A stretch of DNA of 33,410 bases from Chryseobacterium sp. Leaf394. GTDB lineage: Bacteria; Bacteroidota; Bacteroidia; Flavobacteriales; Weeksellaceae. The DNA lies in the NCBI RefSeq assembly GCF_001424105.1, contig NZ_LMQH01000012.1, positions 55,015 to 88,424 on the forward strand. Reading direction: 5' to 3'. Shown here piece by piece: positions 1 through 8,875 of the stretch. The position numbers and the translations under genes are program-made. Numbering within the stretch: the stretch's first letter is position 1; every line of letters begins with the position of its first letter. The notes below the pieces were generated by a model, which was given only the letters and a program-made list of their open reading frames with translations, was not told where the DNA came from and did not search any database.

Positions 1-2
1 AT

Positions 3-1055
3 TTTGTACAGCGTCACGCAGAAGCTGTGTCGGTAATGCATAACGTAGAAATCCTTCACGCTATTGGAGATTTTTCGCAAAAAACAAAGTTTGTAGTTGA
101 CGACAGAAAGATTAATAACATCCGGACTATTGTCGTTTATTATAAAAAATCAAAAAATACAGTCATTAATTTTTCGCGGAGAATGAGAGCCTATTCCAAT
201 GGTTTTCAGCTTCTTTCGAAACCAGATCTTTTACATGCCAATGTTTTGCAGAAACCGATGCTGTTTGCTGTATATTTAAAATTGCGCAGACAGATTCCGT
301 TTGTAATTTCAGAGCACTGGTCTTATTTTCTTCGTGTTAACCAATCAAAACTGTCTTTTTCCGACATACTGACTGCGCGCTTCATAGCAAAACACGCTTC
401 CGATATAATGCCGGTGAGCAACATTCTCGCAGAGAGTATGATGAACCTAAACATCGGAAAATCATTCAGTGTAGTTGGAAACGTAGTAGACACAGATCTT
501 TTTTATCCTCAAAATAAAAATCAGCAGCCTTTTGTTTTTCTCCACATTTCGAATCTCATTCCGCTGAAAAATCCGGACGCTATTATTAAATCAGCTTTAA
601 AACTTAGAAAAGATTATGGCAATTTTGAGCTCTGCATTGGCGGCGACGGTAATTTTGAAAGACTGGAAACAATCGTAAAAGAGAATAATGCAACAGAATT
701 TATTACTGTTTTCGGGGAAATTTCTCATCAGCATGTTACCGAAAAAATGAGACGCGCCAATTGCTTTATACTTTTCAGTGATTACGAAAGTTTTTCGTGT
801 GTTTTACTGGAGTCTTTGGCCTCAGGAACCCCCGTCATTGCTACCAACGTCGGTGCAATACCCGAAATGATTCAGAAAAATCAGGGAATCATTATTGAGA
901 AATCTGAAGATGAACTTTTCGAAGCAATGAAGAAAATGCTGGAAGGCCGGTTTCAGGCAGATTCATCGGAAAATCTGCATCAGTATGTTGCAGAAAAGTT
1001 TTCAATCAAACGAATCGCGCAAATGTTTGACGATGTTTACAAAAGAATTGTGTAA
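3..1055 (+). CDS. Glycosyltransferase family 4 (GT-B fold), 5' end cut by window
   Basis: The frame is open to the window edge: codons from base 3 read FVQRHAEAVSVMHNVEI, and FVQRHAEA is the usual sequence next to the N-terminal loop of GT4 enzymes. The GTG at 27 is therefore probably internal and the true start lies upstream. Counting from 27, the C-terminal nucleotide-sugar domain begins near residue 165 (HISNLIPLKN). The family ExxxxxxxE motif is at E254 and E262 (YESFSCVLLE), followed by SGTPVIATNVGAIPEMI. Such retaining transferases add a sugar from a nucleotide donor at the cytoplasmic membrane face. The flippase gene 45 bases downstream suggests a role in surface polysaccharide or O-antigen assembly. 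Donor and acceptor cannot be read from sequence. Confidence 0.9.
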   Translation, partial: FVQRHAEAVSVMHNVEILHAIGDFSQKTKFVVDDRKINNIRTIVVYYKKSKNTVINFSRRMRAYSNGFQLLSKPDLLHANVLQKPMLFAVYLKLRRQIPFVISEHWSYFLRVNQSKLSFSDILTARFIAKHASDIMPVSNILAESMMNLNIGKSFSVVGNVVDTDLFYPQNKNQQPFVFLHISNLIPLKNPDAIIKSALKLRKDYGNFELCIGGDGNFERLETIVKENNATEFITVFGEISHQHVTEKMRRANCFILFSDYESFSCVLLESLASGTPVIATNVGAIPEMIQKNQGIIIEKSEDELFEAMKKMLEGRFQADSSENLHQYVAEKFSIKRIAQMFDDVYKRIV

Positions 1056-1099
1056 TTTAGAATTGAAAAGCAGATTTAATACTCCCGAGTCTTTATTAC

Positions 1100-2347
1100 A
1101 TGAAAAATTTAAAAGATTTTATACAGGCTTTCTTCAAAAATAACGGACAGCATGTATTTTTATCTCTGTTGATTGCTAAGATCTGTGCTTTCGCGGGATC
1201 TATCATAATGGTCAGAATTTTACCTGAAAGTGAGTTTGGGGTGCTCAGTATTGTCGCTTCGGTTTTCGCAATATTTGTTCCTTTCACCGGTTTTGGCAGC
1301 ACCCAAAGCTTAATGCGTTTTGGCTCACTGTGTGAAGATGAAAATGAAAAAAAAGAACTGTCGGCCTACCTTTTTCTCAAAGGTTTTGTCAACCAGCTTA
1401 TTTTGAGTCTGATTTTTTTCTTTACAGCATTTTTTTACGTAGAGCAATATTCGCAGATCGTGGTGATATTCCTGTTTTTCACAGTACGGCTTATCGGCAT
1501 TTATTTTCTCACTCATGTACAGTCTGAAAAGCGGATACATTTTAAAAATAAAGAATTTGCAGCCATTAATAACGTTATTAATATTTTTGGCTTGGTAATG
1601 ACCATACCTCTGTCGTATTATTATGGAATTTGGGGATATCTCTTTGTAAATGCTTTATCTCCTTTTGTATCTTTGTTTTGGTTTAAAAATAAATCAATCA
1701 ACTTTAAAGCGCCTTTATCTCATTTTAAAGCAAAAGAAATCTGGTCTTTTGCCGTGCATGCGTCAACTACTGCATTGCTGTCTGAAGCATTTTTCTCGGC
1801 CGATATTTTACTTCTGAGCTTTTTAAAAGATGAAAATATGGTTGCCCACTACAGAGTTGCAATTTTACTTCCTTCCAATATTACATTTTTAGCCATCTCA
1901 TTTATGCAGAGTGACTACTCACTGATTGCCAAAAATTTTAGAAATAAACTTTATCTTAAAAACTATATCCTCAATTACTACAAAATTTTTATTCCGTTAT
2001 CTGTACTCATCTGCCTGATTGGCTATTTTGCAAGCGAAGCCATCATAAGCTTATTTTTTGGTAAACAATACATCGGAAATTCTTTCATATTTTCAATGCT
2101 GCTGGTCGCGTTCTGCGGAAGTATGCTGCTGCGGAATCTCTATGGAAATCTATTGGCTGCAGTAGGTTTAATGAAAAAAAATACGCTGTATTCTTTCCTT
2201 TCCTTACTTGTGCTTGCACTTCTCACCTTTCTTTTGGTACCTAAAGACGGCCTTCTCGGGATGAGCATTGCTATGAGCCTTACATTAACTTTCACTGGGT
2301 TTTTACTGATGTTTTCGTTTATGAATTACTATAGAAAACTAAAATAA
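1100..2347 (+). CDS. Polysaccharide biosynthesis flippase (Wzx/MATE-like membrane protein)
   Basis: A 415-residue, very hydrophobic protein with about 12 predicted membrane segments. The N-terminal stretch (AKICAFAGSIIMVRILPESEFGVLSIVAS, read in two parts around residues 25-53) is the typical opening of the polysaccharide-synthase/Wzx group of the MOP superfamily, which flips undecaprenyl-linked oligosaccharides across the inner membrane. It is somewhat shorter than many 14-helix relatives of about 480 residues, but I see no internal break. The start is ATG at 1100. It lies 45 bases after the glycosyltransferase on the same strand, consistent with co-transcription in a surface polysaccharide locus that continues to the left. 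The substrate is unknown. Confidence 0.85.
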   Translation: MKNLKDFIQAFFKNNGQHVFLSLLIAKICAFAGSIIMVRILPESEFGVLSIVASVFAIFVPFTGFGSTQSLMRFGSLCEDENEKKELSAYLFLKGFVNQLILSLIFFFTAFFYVEQYSQIVVIFLFFTVRLIGIYFLTHVQSEKRIHFKNKEFAAINNVINIFGLVMTIPLSYYYGIWGYLFVNALSPFVSLFWFKNKSINFKAPLSHFKAKEIWSFAVHASTTALLSEAFFSADILLLSFLKDENMVAHYRVAILLPSNITFLAISFMQSDYSLIAKNFRNKLYLKNYILNYYKIFIPLSVLICLIGYFASEAIISLFFGKQYIGNSFIFSMLLVAFCGSMLLRNLYGNLLAAVGLMKKNTLYSFLSLLVLALLTFLLVPKDGLLGMSIAMSLTLTFTGFLLMFSFMNYYRKLK

Positions 2348-2349
2348 AT

Positions 2350-2357
2350 TACCTTTG
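2350..2357 (+). promoter_or_regulatory. Bacteroidota -7 promoter box (TACCTTTG) for the lipoprotein gene
   Basis: TACCTTTG matches the Bacteroidota/Flavobacteria -7 consensus TAnnTTTG and ends 4 bases before the ATG at 2362. A transcript starting the usual few bases downstream would have almost no leader. I see no clear TTG at the -33 position, so this is a half-site call. Confidence 0.45.
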
Positions 2358-2361
2358 TACA

Positions 2362-2868
2362 ATGAAGAAATATCTTTGGGGATTATCTTTGTTTTTACTG
2401 GCGCTTCTGAGTTGCAGAACTGATGAGGAAAGCCTGCAGAACATTGATCAGATCATCACTTTTTATATGAAAAATGCTGCGGGACAGGACCTTCTGAATC
2501 CCACAGCCGTTGGATCCTATTCAAACATTACCATGAACGATGTTTTTGGGGAGACAGACAATTCGCCGGTTACATTTTCCAGTCCGGCAATGCAGGCGGA
2601 TTCTACCTACTCCATTCAGTACACCGCGGGAGCCACAAGAAGATTGCTGTCTTCTGATGCAAATGACAACCGGATTTACCATTCTCAGATTGCTCTTAAA
2701 ATGAGCCAGAAAATAAATGACACCGCTTTTGCAGAAGTGAGAGACACCATGGAGATTCAGTACCGGTGGTCGCCTACTCTTTTTGAGGTATCTAAGGTTC
2801 TGTATAATAAAAATGAAGTTTTTAATAAAACTCCTACCTCCGGAAATACATTTACCATTACGAAATAA
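2362..2868 (+). CDS. Hypothetical lipoprotein, 168 aa
   Basis: The protein opens with a lipoprotein signal (MKKYLWGLSLFLLALLSC) whose lipobox cysteine is residue 18, followed by an acidic, polar mature chain. That predicts secretion and lipid anchoring, possibly with outer-membrane sorting. The remaining 150 residues are rich in Ser, Thr and Asn and look like a small beta-rich domain. I do not recognise a family. It follows the flippase by 14 bases but has its own -7 box directly before the ATG, so it may be transcribed separately. The next gene, serS, is unrelated. Confidence 0.7.
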   Translation: MKKYLWGLSLFLLALLSCRTDEESLQNIDQIITFYMKNAAGQDLLNPTAVGSYSNITMNDVFGETDNSPVTFSSPAMQADSTYSIQYTAGATRRLLSSDANDNRIYHSQIALKMSQKINDTAFAEVRDTMEIQYRWSPTLFEVSKVLYNKNEVFNKTPTSGNTFTITK

Positions 2869-2909
2869 TTTAATTTTCATAAATTGCAGGATGAACGGTT
2901 TTTAAGCGA

Positions 2910-2926
2910 AAAATGATCATCATTTT
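2910..2926. other. Perfect 8-1-8 palindrome upstream of serS
   Basis: AAAATGAT-C-ATCATTTT is a perfect 8-base inverted repeat with a one-base centre, 53 bases upstream of the serS start chosen here. It could be an operator, or chance symmetry in AT-rich DNA. It is too short and lacks the T-run expected of a terminator. Confidence 0.3.
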
Positions 2927-2978
2927 CGGTAAAAATATATTGACCATTCATTATTTTCAAACACCCAACAACTCATTT

Positions 2979-4247
2979 ATGTTACAGGTTCAATTTTTGC
3001 GCGACAATAAGGAACGCGTTTTAGAAGGTCTTAAAAAGAGACAGTTCAAAAATCCTGAATTGGTAGACGAAGCCATTGCTGCCGATGAAGAAAGAAAAAA
3101 AATTCAGTTTGAACTGGATTCTCAACTTGCCGAATCGAACAAAATCGCCAAAGAAATCGGGATTTTAATGAAAGAAGGCAAAAAAGAAGAAGCAGAATCG
3201 TCGAAATCTAAAACAGCACAGTACAAGGAATCGAGCAAAGAACTGGAAAGCAAACTCAGCGTTTTGGAGACTGATTTAATGAACATTTTATATCAGATCC
3301 CGAATATTCCGAACGAGAAGGTGAAAGCCGGTGTATCAGCAGATGATAACGAAATCATTTATCAGTCTCACGATGTGGAAGGCTTAGGTGAAGGTGCAAT
3401 TCCGCACTGGGAACTGGCAAAAAAATACAACCTGATTGATTTTGAACTGGGTGTAAAAATTGCCGGAGCAGGCTTTCCTGTCTATCTTGGAAAAGGTGCA
3501 AGACTGCAGAGAGCTTTGGTGCAGTACTTTTTAGATAAAAATGTAGATAAAGGATACATGGAAGTGAATCCTCCTCACGTTGTGAACGAGGCTTCAGGTT
3601 TCGGAACAGGTCAGTTGCCCGATAAAGAAGGGCAGATGTATTATATCAACGAAGATAAATTGTTCCTCATTCCGACAGCGGAGGTTCCGGTAACGAATCT
3701 TTACCGTGATGTTTTGTTTCAGGAAAAAGATCTTCCAATCAAAAATACAGCGTTTTCACAGTGCTACAGAAGAGAAGCGGGAAGCTACGGTGCTCACGTA
3801 AGAGGTCTGAACCGTCTTCATCAGTTTGAAAAAGTGGAGATTGTAAGAATCGAAAAGCCGGAAAATTCCTATGCTGTTTTGGAAGAAATGGTAGAACATA
3901 TCAAAGAAATTTTAACTGATCTTGAGCTTCCGTACAGAGTTTTAAGACTTTGTGGCGGTGATACAGGTTTTGCTTCTGCGATGACTTATGATTTTGAAGT
4001 CTGGAGCGCGGCTCAGGAAAAATGGCTTGAGGTAAGTTCAGTTTCCAATTTTGAAACTTTTCAGGCGAACAGATTGAAGTGCAGATACAAAGCAGATGGA
4101 AAGTCTCAGCTGGTGCATACTTTAAACGGTTCTGCGATGGCTTTGCCAAGAATTATGGCAGCTTTACTTGAAAATAATCAGACTGAAGAAGGAATTAAAT
4201 TACCAAAGAAAGTAGCTGAATATGCGAAGTTTGATTTAATTAACTAA
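2979..4247 (+). CDS. serS: Serine--tRNA ligase (SerRS)
   Basis: This class II aminoacyl-tRNA synthetase charges tRNA-Ser (and tRNA-Sec where present) with serine in the cytoplasm. Residues 1-110 form the charged, heptad-rich tRNA-binding arm. Motif 2 (FSQCYRREAGSYGAHVRGL) and motif 3 (GSAMALPRIMAALLEN) are intact, and TAEVPVTNL lines the active site. The frame is open from an ATG at 2913, but family members begin MLQVxxLR, so I choose ATG 2979, giving 422 residues, the normal length. The extra upstream residues would run through a palindrome. A stem-loop with a T-run follows at 4365. Confidence 0.97.
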   Translation: MLQVQFLRDNKERVLEGLKKRQFKNPELVDEAIAADEERKKIQFELDSQLAESNKIAKEIGILMKEGKKEEAESSKSKTAQYKESSKELESKLSVLETDLMNILYQIPNIPNEKVKAGVSADDNEIIYQSHDVEGLGEGAIPHWELAKKYNLIDFELGVKIAGAGFPVYLGKGARLQRALVQYFLDKNVDKGYMEVNPPHVVNEASGFGTGQLPDKEGQMYYINEDKLFLIPTAEVPVTNLYRDVLFQEKDLPIKNTAFSQCYRREAGSYGAHVRGLNRLHQFEKVEIVRIEKPENSYAVLEEMVEHIKEILTDLELPYRVLRLCGGDTGFASAMTYDFEVWSAAQEKWLEVSSVSNFETFQANRLKCRYKADGKSQLVHTLNGSAMALPRIMAALLENNQTEEGIKLPKKVAEYAKFDLIN

Positions 4248-4364
4248 TTGAGATTTGAACCATTAACATCTATTACTTTGTTAAGTTTTTTAAGAATTTG
4301 CAGGCAGATTTAAGATTGATTTTAATAGTAAACTTACTTCGAACTAACTTAAATATAAATTTAG

Positions 4365-4389
4365 ACCACCTTTCCGGGGTGGTTTTTTT
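4365..4389 (+). terminator. Rho-independent terminator after serS
   Basis: The stem ACCACC (4365-4370) pairs with GGTGGT (4378-4383) around a 7-base loop and is followed by seven T. It sits about 120 bases after the serS stop. The T-run reaches into the stop codon of the convergent pentapeptide-repeat gene (4388-4390), so the two genes share this end. Confidence 0.75.
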
Positions 4390-4969
4390 ATGCGTTTTTG
4401 TCGATAATAATTTTATGATGAAGCAGTAAACCTGAAAGATTTGAAGGAGAAAATTTCGCACCTTTCATTTTGTTGTTATCAGGATTAAATGCAAAATTAA
4501 AAGCTGTTCTGAAATCTGTCTGTTCAAGGTTGGTACGGTCGAAAGTGGCTCCTGAAAGATCACAATTTAAAAAAGCGGCGTTTCTGAGATCAGCTTCCGA
4601 AAAGTCGGTTTCGTGTAGAACACAGTCTTTAAAAACAGTTTTTCTGAGTGACAGTTTGTAAAATATAGAATTGCTCAGCAGGCAGTTTTCAAATTTAAAG
4701 GAAAGTCCGAAATCATTACAGGAATCGAAGGCAAGACCAAGCATTTTAGAATCTTTAAAAATGACATCGCGGAAAGCCGTGGAGTTTAAATTAGCCATGC
4801 TGAGATTACAGTCTGTAAATTCACAGTCATTAAATTTAAAACCGGAAAAATCGGCATATTCAAAATTGCAGTTTTTAAAAGTACAGTTTTCATATTCACC
4901 TGTCTGCAAAGGAGATTCGGCGAAATTTGAATTGGAATAATTTTGCTCTGAAATGTAAACTTCGCTCAT
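4388..4969 (-). CDS. Pentapeptide-repeat protein
   Basis: A 193-residue protein built almost wholly of pentapeptide units of the A(D/N)LXX type, for example ENCTF KNCNF EYADF SGFKF, then ADLRN AAFLN CDLSG ATF. These predict a right-handed quadrilateral beta-helix with Phe or Leu at the centre of each unit. The repeat is interrupted near residue 150 (FNFAFNPDNNKMKGAKF) before a short C-terminal cap. There is no signal peptide, so it is probably cytoplasmic. Some members of this fold (Qnr, MfpA) mimic DNA and protect gyrase, but many have no known role, and I do not claim that function here. It is a lone gene on the minus strand, convergent with serS. Confidence 0.85.
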   Translation of the reverse strand: MSEVYISEQNYSNSNFAESPLQTGEYENCTFKNCNFEYADFSGFKFNDCEFTDCNLSMANLNSTAFRDVIFKDSKMLGLAFDSCNDFGLSFKFENCLLSNSIFYKLSLRKTVFKDCVLHETDFSEADLRNAAFLNCDLSGATFDRTNLEQTDFRTAFNFAFNPDNNKMKGAKFSPSNLSGLLLHHKIIIDKNA

Positions 4970-5090
4970 TAAAATCTTTTAAATTTAATTTGAAAAATCT
5001 AATAATAAAAATATCAAAAATTGATTTTTAAAAACAGTATTTTCTAACACTGATTTTGAAGATTAAGCAGATTTTAAATAATGTTTGGAA

Positions 5091-5118
5091 ACTTCCAACT
5101 TCCAGCTTATAACTATTA
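5091..5118 (-). repeat. 7-base tandem array directly after rodA stop
   Basis: Read on the plus strand the units are ACTTCCA, ACTTCCA, then GCTTATA and ACTATTA, four consecutive 7-mers with no gap. The array runs into the rodA stop codon (5116-5118), so in rodA's direction it begins at the stop. Two units are identical and the others are degenerate. It is one of several arrays in this window with the same period. Confidence 0.6.
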
Positions 5119-6345
5119 TACAAGGCTGTTCTTATCTGCGTAATTCAGTTTAAAGAAAATAAAAGTCATAATCGAGAATGCCAAAAGCGAACTTCCTCCG
5201 TAACTGAAGTATGGCAATGGAATCCCAACCGTTGGAAACAAGCCCATCACCATCCCTAAATTGATGGAAAAGTGCATTAAAAGTATCGAGGCAAATGAAA
5301 ACCCGAAAACTCTGTTAAAGGTTGATTTCTGCTTTTCTGCGAGGTAGTAAATTCTGCCGATGAAAACCATGTAACATAAGACCAGCACAGAACTTCCTAC
5401 AAATCCCCATTCTTCGCCTACGGTACAGAAAATATAATCGGTTTCCTGTTCGGGAACGAATTTTCCCTGCGTAACAGAACCTTCACGGTAACCTTTGCCA
5501 AACATTCCGCCAGAACCGATGGCCGTTTTTGAATACAATAAATTATATCCAGAGGTATCTCTGAAGGCTTTTTCACCTTTGTATAAAACTTCAATTCTCT
5601 CTCTCTGATGTTTGGGAAGTTTTTCCAGAACATAAGGAGTTCCGAACGCCAAACCACACAGCAGAAGCAGTGAGCCTGCAATACCTGCAACAGAGATTAC
5701 ATCCCATGACATCCTGTGGTAATTTAAGAAAATAAATACCGCGTAAATTAAAACGATGACAATAACCACGTAAAGCGGATTTACGGCCAAAGAAATAAGA
5801 AAAACGCCGGCAAATAAACCTCCTATTCCAAACAGCCATCCACTCAATCCTTCACGGTATAATGCAATGAAAAATGCAAGAAAAACAAGTAATGAACCAA
5901 CATCGGGGATCATCAAAACGACAATTGCAGGAATTCCAATAATTGCTAAAGTAGTCAGTAAAGATTTTCTGTTTTTTAAATTAAATTCAGCTCCGGAAAC
6001 ATAGCTCGCCAGCATCAGAGCTGTTCCGATCTTGGAAAATTCTACAGGCTGCATAGTGATACTTCCGAATTTATACCAGTTTTTCTGTCCTAAAATTTCG
6101 GTACCAAAAGGGAAAAGCCCGATCAGAAGCAAAACACCTCCAATGTAAAATATCGCTGAAAGATTTTCGAAAAATTTACTTCTGCTGAAGAAAATAACCA
6201 GACCGACAAAAATTGAAATTCCGAAAAAAATCAGTTGTTTTTCGCCCAACTTCTGGTCAACGCTGTAAATATTGGCGATGGCAAAGATGCACAGCAAAAA
6301 ATACAGTCCGAGCCCCAACTTGTCTATTCCTTCTGTCCACTTCAT
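5116..6345 (-). CDS. rodA: Rod-shape SEDS peptidoglycan glycosyltransferase RodA
   Basis: RodA polymerises lipid II into glycan strands in the elongasome, together with PBP2. The 409-residue protein has about ten membrane helices and the SEDS landmarks: QPVEFSKIG (residues 99-107), HQRERIEVL (246-254), the extracellular loop around FRDTSGYN with D263 as the probable catalytic aspartate, EQETDYIF (299-306), and GIPLPYFSYGGSS near 374-386. It is the last gene of mreB-mreC-mreD-mrdA-rodA and overlaps the PBP2 gene by 4 bases, which suggests translational coupling. Its position beside PBP2 separates it from the division paralogue FtsW. Confidence 0.95.
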   Translation of the reverse strand: MKWTEGIDKLGLGLYFLLCIFAIANIYSVDQKLGEKQLIFFGISIFVGLVIFFSRSKFFENLSAIFYIGGVLLLIGLFPFGTEILGQKNWYKFGSITMQPVEFSKIGTALMLASYVSGAEFNLKNRKSLLTTLAIIGIPAIVVLMIPDVGSLLVFLAFFIALYREGLSGWLFGIGGLFAGVFLISLAVNPLYVVIVIVLIYAVFIFLNYHRMSWDVISVAGIAGSLLLLCGLAFGTPYVLEKLPKHQRERIEVLYKGEKAFRDTSGYNLLYSKTAIGSGGMFGKGYREGSVTQGKFVPEQETDYIFCTVGEEWGFVGSSVLVLCYMVFIGRIYYLAEKQKSTFNRVFGFSFASILLMHFSINLGMVMGLFPTVGIPLPYFSYGGSSLLAFSIMTFIFFKLNYADKNSLV

Positions 6346-8372
6346 AATTTCGGGTTTTTAGAAGTTTTTTTTGCCTTTTCTTTTTCCTGAAGTTTGGCTT
6401 TTTGTTTTTTCACCATTTCCAGGCTGTCCTGTATTTTTTTCAGTTTTAAAGAATCCGGTTTTGGATCTTTGTACAGACCTTTTCGTTTCAAATCTGCAAT
6501 CCACTGACGTTTGTATTCAGGCATAAAGCTCGCAGTGACCATTTTTTTATAAAGATGTTCACGCTTCAGGTCTCCTGTAATGTATTTTTCTGCAATAACT
6601 GTACACGCCGGCCCTGCCCATGTTGCTCCAAATCCTGCATGTTCCATTACGGCAACCACTACAATTTTAGGCTTATCAGCAGGCGCAATTAAAACAAAAA
6701 TGGAGTTGTCTTTCCCCTGCGGAACCTGTGCAGTTCCTGTTTTTGCTAACTGAGTGAACTCGGTGGATTTCAGACCTCTGGCTGTACCTGCAAGCACCAC
6801 CGCTTCCATACCTTTTAAAACAGGCTCAAAATGTCTTGCTTCAACCAAAGTCTGATGTTTCTTTTTGAATCTTGGATCTGGATTAGGTTTCCCATCAATT
6901 GATTTCACGATATGAGGCGTGTAGTACCAGCCGCGGTTGGCAATTGCAGCCACATAATTTGCGAGCTGAATCGGCGTCACCAAAACATCACCCTGACCCA
7001 TCCCGTTGTAAATCGCACCAGTCGGCATTTCGTCCCAGTTTTTAAAATCTACTTTCTGGGAACCATTGGCCTTCATAATTGCTTTAAAACGTTTTTCATA
7101 AAAATCCCCTGAAGGAATTCTGCCTTTTGCACCAACAGCAAAATCATTATTTAAAAACTCACCCACCCCAAAACTGCTCATGATCTTTTTCCATTCGTCA
7201 ACTCCTTTGGATGGATTTCCCGGATATTTCTTGATGATCGCAATAAAAGCATAAGTGAAAAAACAGTTGCTCGAAACCTGAATAGAAGGAATCAGCGGAT
7301 CAGCACCACCGTGACCTTTGATTCTTTTTCCTCTGTAGTAAAAACCGCCACCGCATGGGAAAATTGTTTTGTCAGTCATCACCCCCATCTGCATCGCAGC
7401 CAGAGCGGTCAGCAATTTGAAAGTAGATCCCGGAGGATAACCCGCCTGCAAAGATCTGTCGAACGTTGGTTTGTTTTCGTAAATGGTATCTTTTGAAAGT
7501 CGGTAAAGATTTTTTGACTTGTTGGGACCTGTAAAAAGATTGGGATCAATATCCGGACCGGTTGCTGCAACCAGAACTTCACCGTTGTTGGGATCTATAG
7601 CAACGACGGCTCCGTGCTTATCAACAAGCATTTCTTCTGCCATTCGCTGCAAATCGTAATCGATGGTTAGTGTAATGTCTTTTCCGGTAACCACCTCTTT
7701 ATCCAAAGTTCCGTTTTTGTACGGGCCAACATTTCGGAGTTTAATGTCTTTCTGAATGTATTTTATGCCTTTAATTCCACGAAGATCTTTTTCGTAGGCT
7801 TTTTCAACACCACTTTTACCAATGAAATCTCCCGGAAGATAGTAGGTAGAATCTTTCTTGATTTCGCCATCGTTCACCTCATTGGTGTAGCCCAAAAGAT
7901 TTCCTGAAGTAGAAACCTCGTACTGTCTCTGAGGTCTTGAAACAATGTTAAATGCAGGATATTTAAATATAATTTCCTGAACTCTTGCAATATCTTCCCT
8001 ACTCAGATCCTTAAAGAAAGTCATTGGTGTGAGCTTGGAAAAATATTTTTCTTTTTTAATGTTATTGATTCTTGTATTGAAATCCTGTTTTGTAATTTTC
8101 ATTAAATTACAGAATGCAACGGTGTCAAAATCGGGTTTCATCAAAGCCTGAGTGAAAGAAATTTCGTAGGCTGGCTGATTTCCAACCAAAATTTTTCCGT
8201 TCCGGTCGAAGATTACGCCTCTTTGGGGAATGATGTATTCAGTTTTAATGGATGTATTGGCAGCGTTGAGTGCATATCTGTCTGTAAAAAGCTGCAAATA
8301 CGAAAGCCTTGCTACGAAAATGAGAGCAATGACAACAAGAATGGAGAAGATTTTTAAATAGCGTGTATTCAA
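6342..8372 (-). CDS. mrdA: Penicillin-binding protein 2 (elongation transpeptidase)
   Basis: A class B PBP that cross-links the glycan made by RodA during cell elongation. One N-terminal membrane helix (residues 10-30) is followed by the dimerisation/pedestal domain (RGVIFDRNGKIL at 51-62) and the transpeptidase domain. The transpeptidase motifs are complete: SxxK at S316-K319 (PGSTFKL), SxN at S367-N369 and KTG at 544-546. The last 35 residues are a lysine- and glutamate-rich tail after the catalytic domain, probably flexible or helical; PBP2 proteins often end sooner. It overlaps mreD and rodA by 4 bases each, so the operon is compact. Confidence 0.96.
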   Translation of the reverse strand: MNTRYLKIFSILVVIALIFVARLSYLQLFTDRYALNAANTSIKTEYIIPQRGVIFDRNGKILVGNQPAYEISFTQALMKPDFDTVAFCNLMKITKQDFNTRINNIKKEKYFSKLTPMTFFKDLSREDIARVQEIIFKYPAFNIVSRPQRQYEVSTSGNLLGYTNEVNDGEIKKDSTYYLPGDFIGKSGVEKAYEKDLRGIKGIKYIQKDIKLRNVGPYKNGTLDKEVVTGKDITLTIDYDLQRMAEEMLVDKHGAVVAIDPNNGEVLVAATGPDIDPNLFTGPNKSKNLYRLSKDTIYENKPTFDRSLQAGYPPGSTFKLLTALAAMQMGVMTDKTIFPCGGGFYYRGKRIKGHGGADPLIPSIQVSSNCFFTYAFIAIIKKYPGNPSKGVDEWKKIMSSFGVGEFLNNDFAVGAKGRIPSGDFYEKRFKAIMKANGSQKVDFKNWDEMPTGAIYNGMGQGDVLVTPIQLANYVAAIANRGWYYTPHIVKSIDGKPNPDPRFKKKHQTLVEARHFEPVLKGMEAVVLAGTARGLKSTEFTQLAKTGTAQVPQGKDNSIFVLIAPADKPKIVVVAVMEHAGFGATWAGPACTVIAEKYITGDLKREHLYKKMVTASFMPEYKRQWIADLKRKGLYKDPKPDSLKLKKIQDSLEMVKKQKAKLQEKEKAKKTSKNPKL

Positions 8373-8875
8373 ACTTTCTGTTTGATTTTAAAGATTAATG
8401 CGTAAATTATTATAAATATAAACGAAATTAAACTTGTAATCGATATATTGAGTAAAATTTCAAAAATTCTTGTGAACTTGAAAAACTCAATATACTGCAC
8501 AAAAAGCTGGTGCAGGAAGATACTTGAAAATAAGAAAAGTAAAAACTGACTCCACTGCAATGACTGGAATGAGAAAAAGTCTGTGGAAGTATCTGTAGAT
8601 GTTCTGAAGATTAAGGTTCTGAAATAAGCGATAAGCGTTGTAGCAAAAGCATTATTTCCTCCGGAATGTAGAAAAGTATCAATAATAAAACCTAAAAGAA
8701 AGCTCAGTGCCAAAAACTGAAATTTATTTCTGAAAAACGGATAAAACATGACAAACGCCGGATAAATCACCGGGATGTATATTCCAAATAAGGTAATCTT
8801 ATTGAGCACAAAAATCTGCAGTGCCACCAAAAATGCCATGATCAAAAGGTCGGTAAATATCGTTCTGCTAATCAT
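8369..8875 (-). CDS. mreD: Rod shape-determining protein MreD
   Basis: A 168-residue integral membrane protein with five or six hydrophobic segments. It carries the typical MreD N-terminus (LIMAFLVALQIFVLNKI) and a central FLLGFIIDTFLHSGG, where the glycine- and aspartate-containing turn is family-typical. MreD works with MreC to activate the PBP2-RodA pair. Sequence conservation is low in this family, so the call rests on length, topology and its place between mreC (8-base overlap) and mrdA (4-base overlap). Confidence 0.88.
   Translation of the reverse strand: MISRTIFTDLLIMAFLVALQIFVLNKITLFGIYIPVIYPAFVMFYPFFRNKFQFLALSFLLGFIIDTFLHSGGNNAFATTLIAYFRTLIFRTSTDTSTDFFSFQSLQWSQFLLFLFSSIFLHQLFVQYIEFFKFTRIFEILLNISITSLISFIFIIIYALIFKIKQKV

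Noticed and set aside
2521..2880. Long antisense frames opposite real genes (for example 2521-2880, 3901-4149, 17600-18007, 26309-26683)
   Set aside because: They lie opposite well-supported genes, have no recognisable domains or promoter boxes, and follow from codon bias of the true strand.
2913..2978. Upstream ATG (2913) as the serS start
   Set aside because: It adds 22 residues not found in SerRS proteins and lies in a palindrome; ATG 2979 gives the family N-terminus MLQVQFLRDN and normal length.
4388..4969. Calling the pentapeptide-repeat protein a Qnr quinolone-resistance protein
   Set aside because: The repeat fold alone does not show gyrase protection; length and the interrupted repeat differ from Qnr proteins as I know them.
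5091..5118. 7-base arrays considered as CRISPR or ordinary microsatellites
   Set aside because: Units are too short, there are no spacers, and no cas genes are in the window. Units are degenerate and differ between arrays, unlike a microsatellite.
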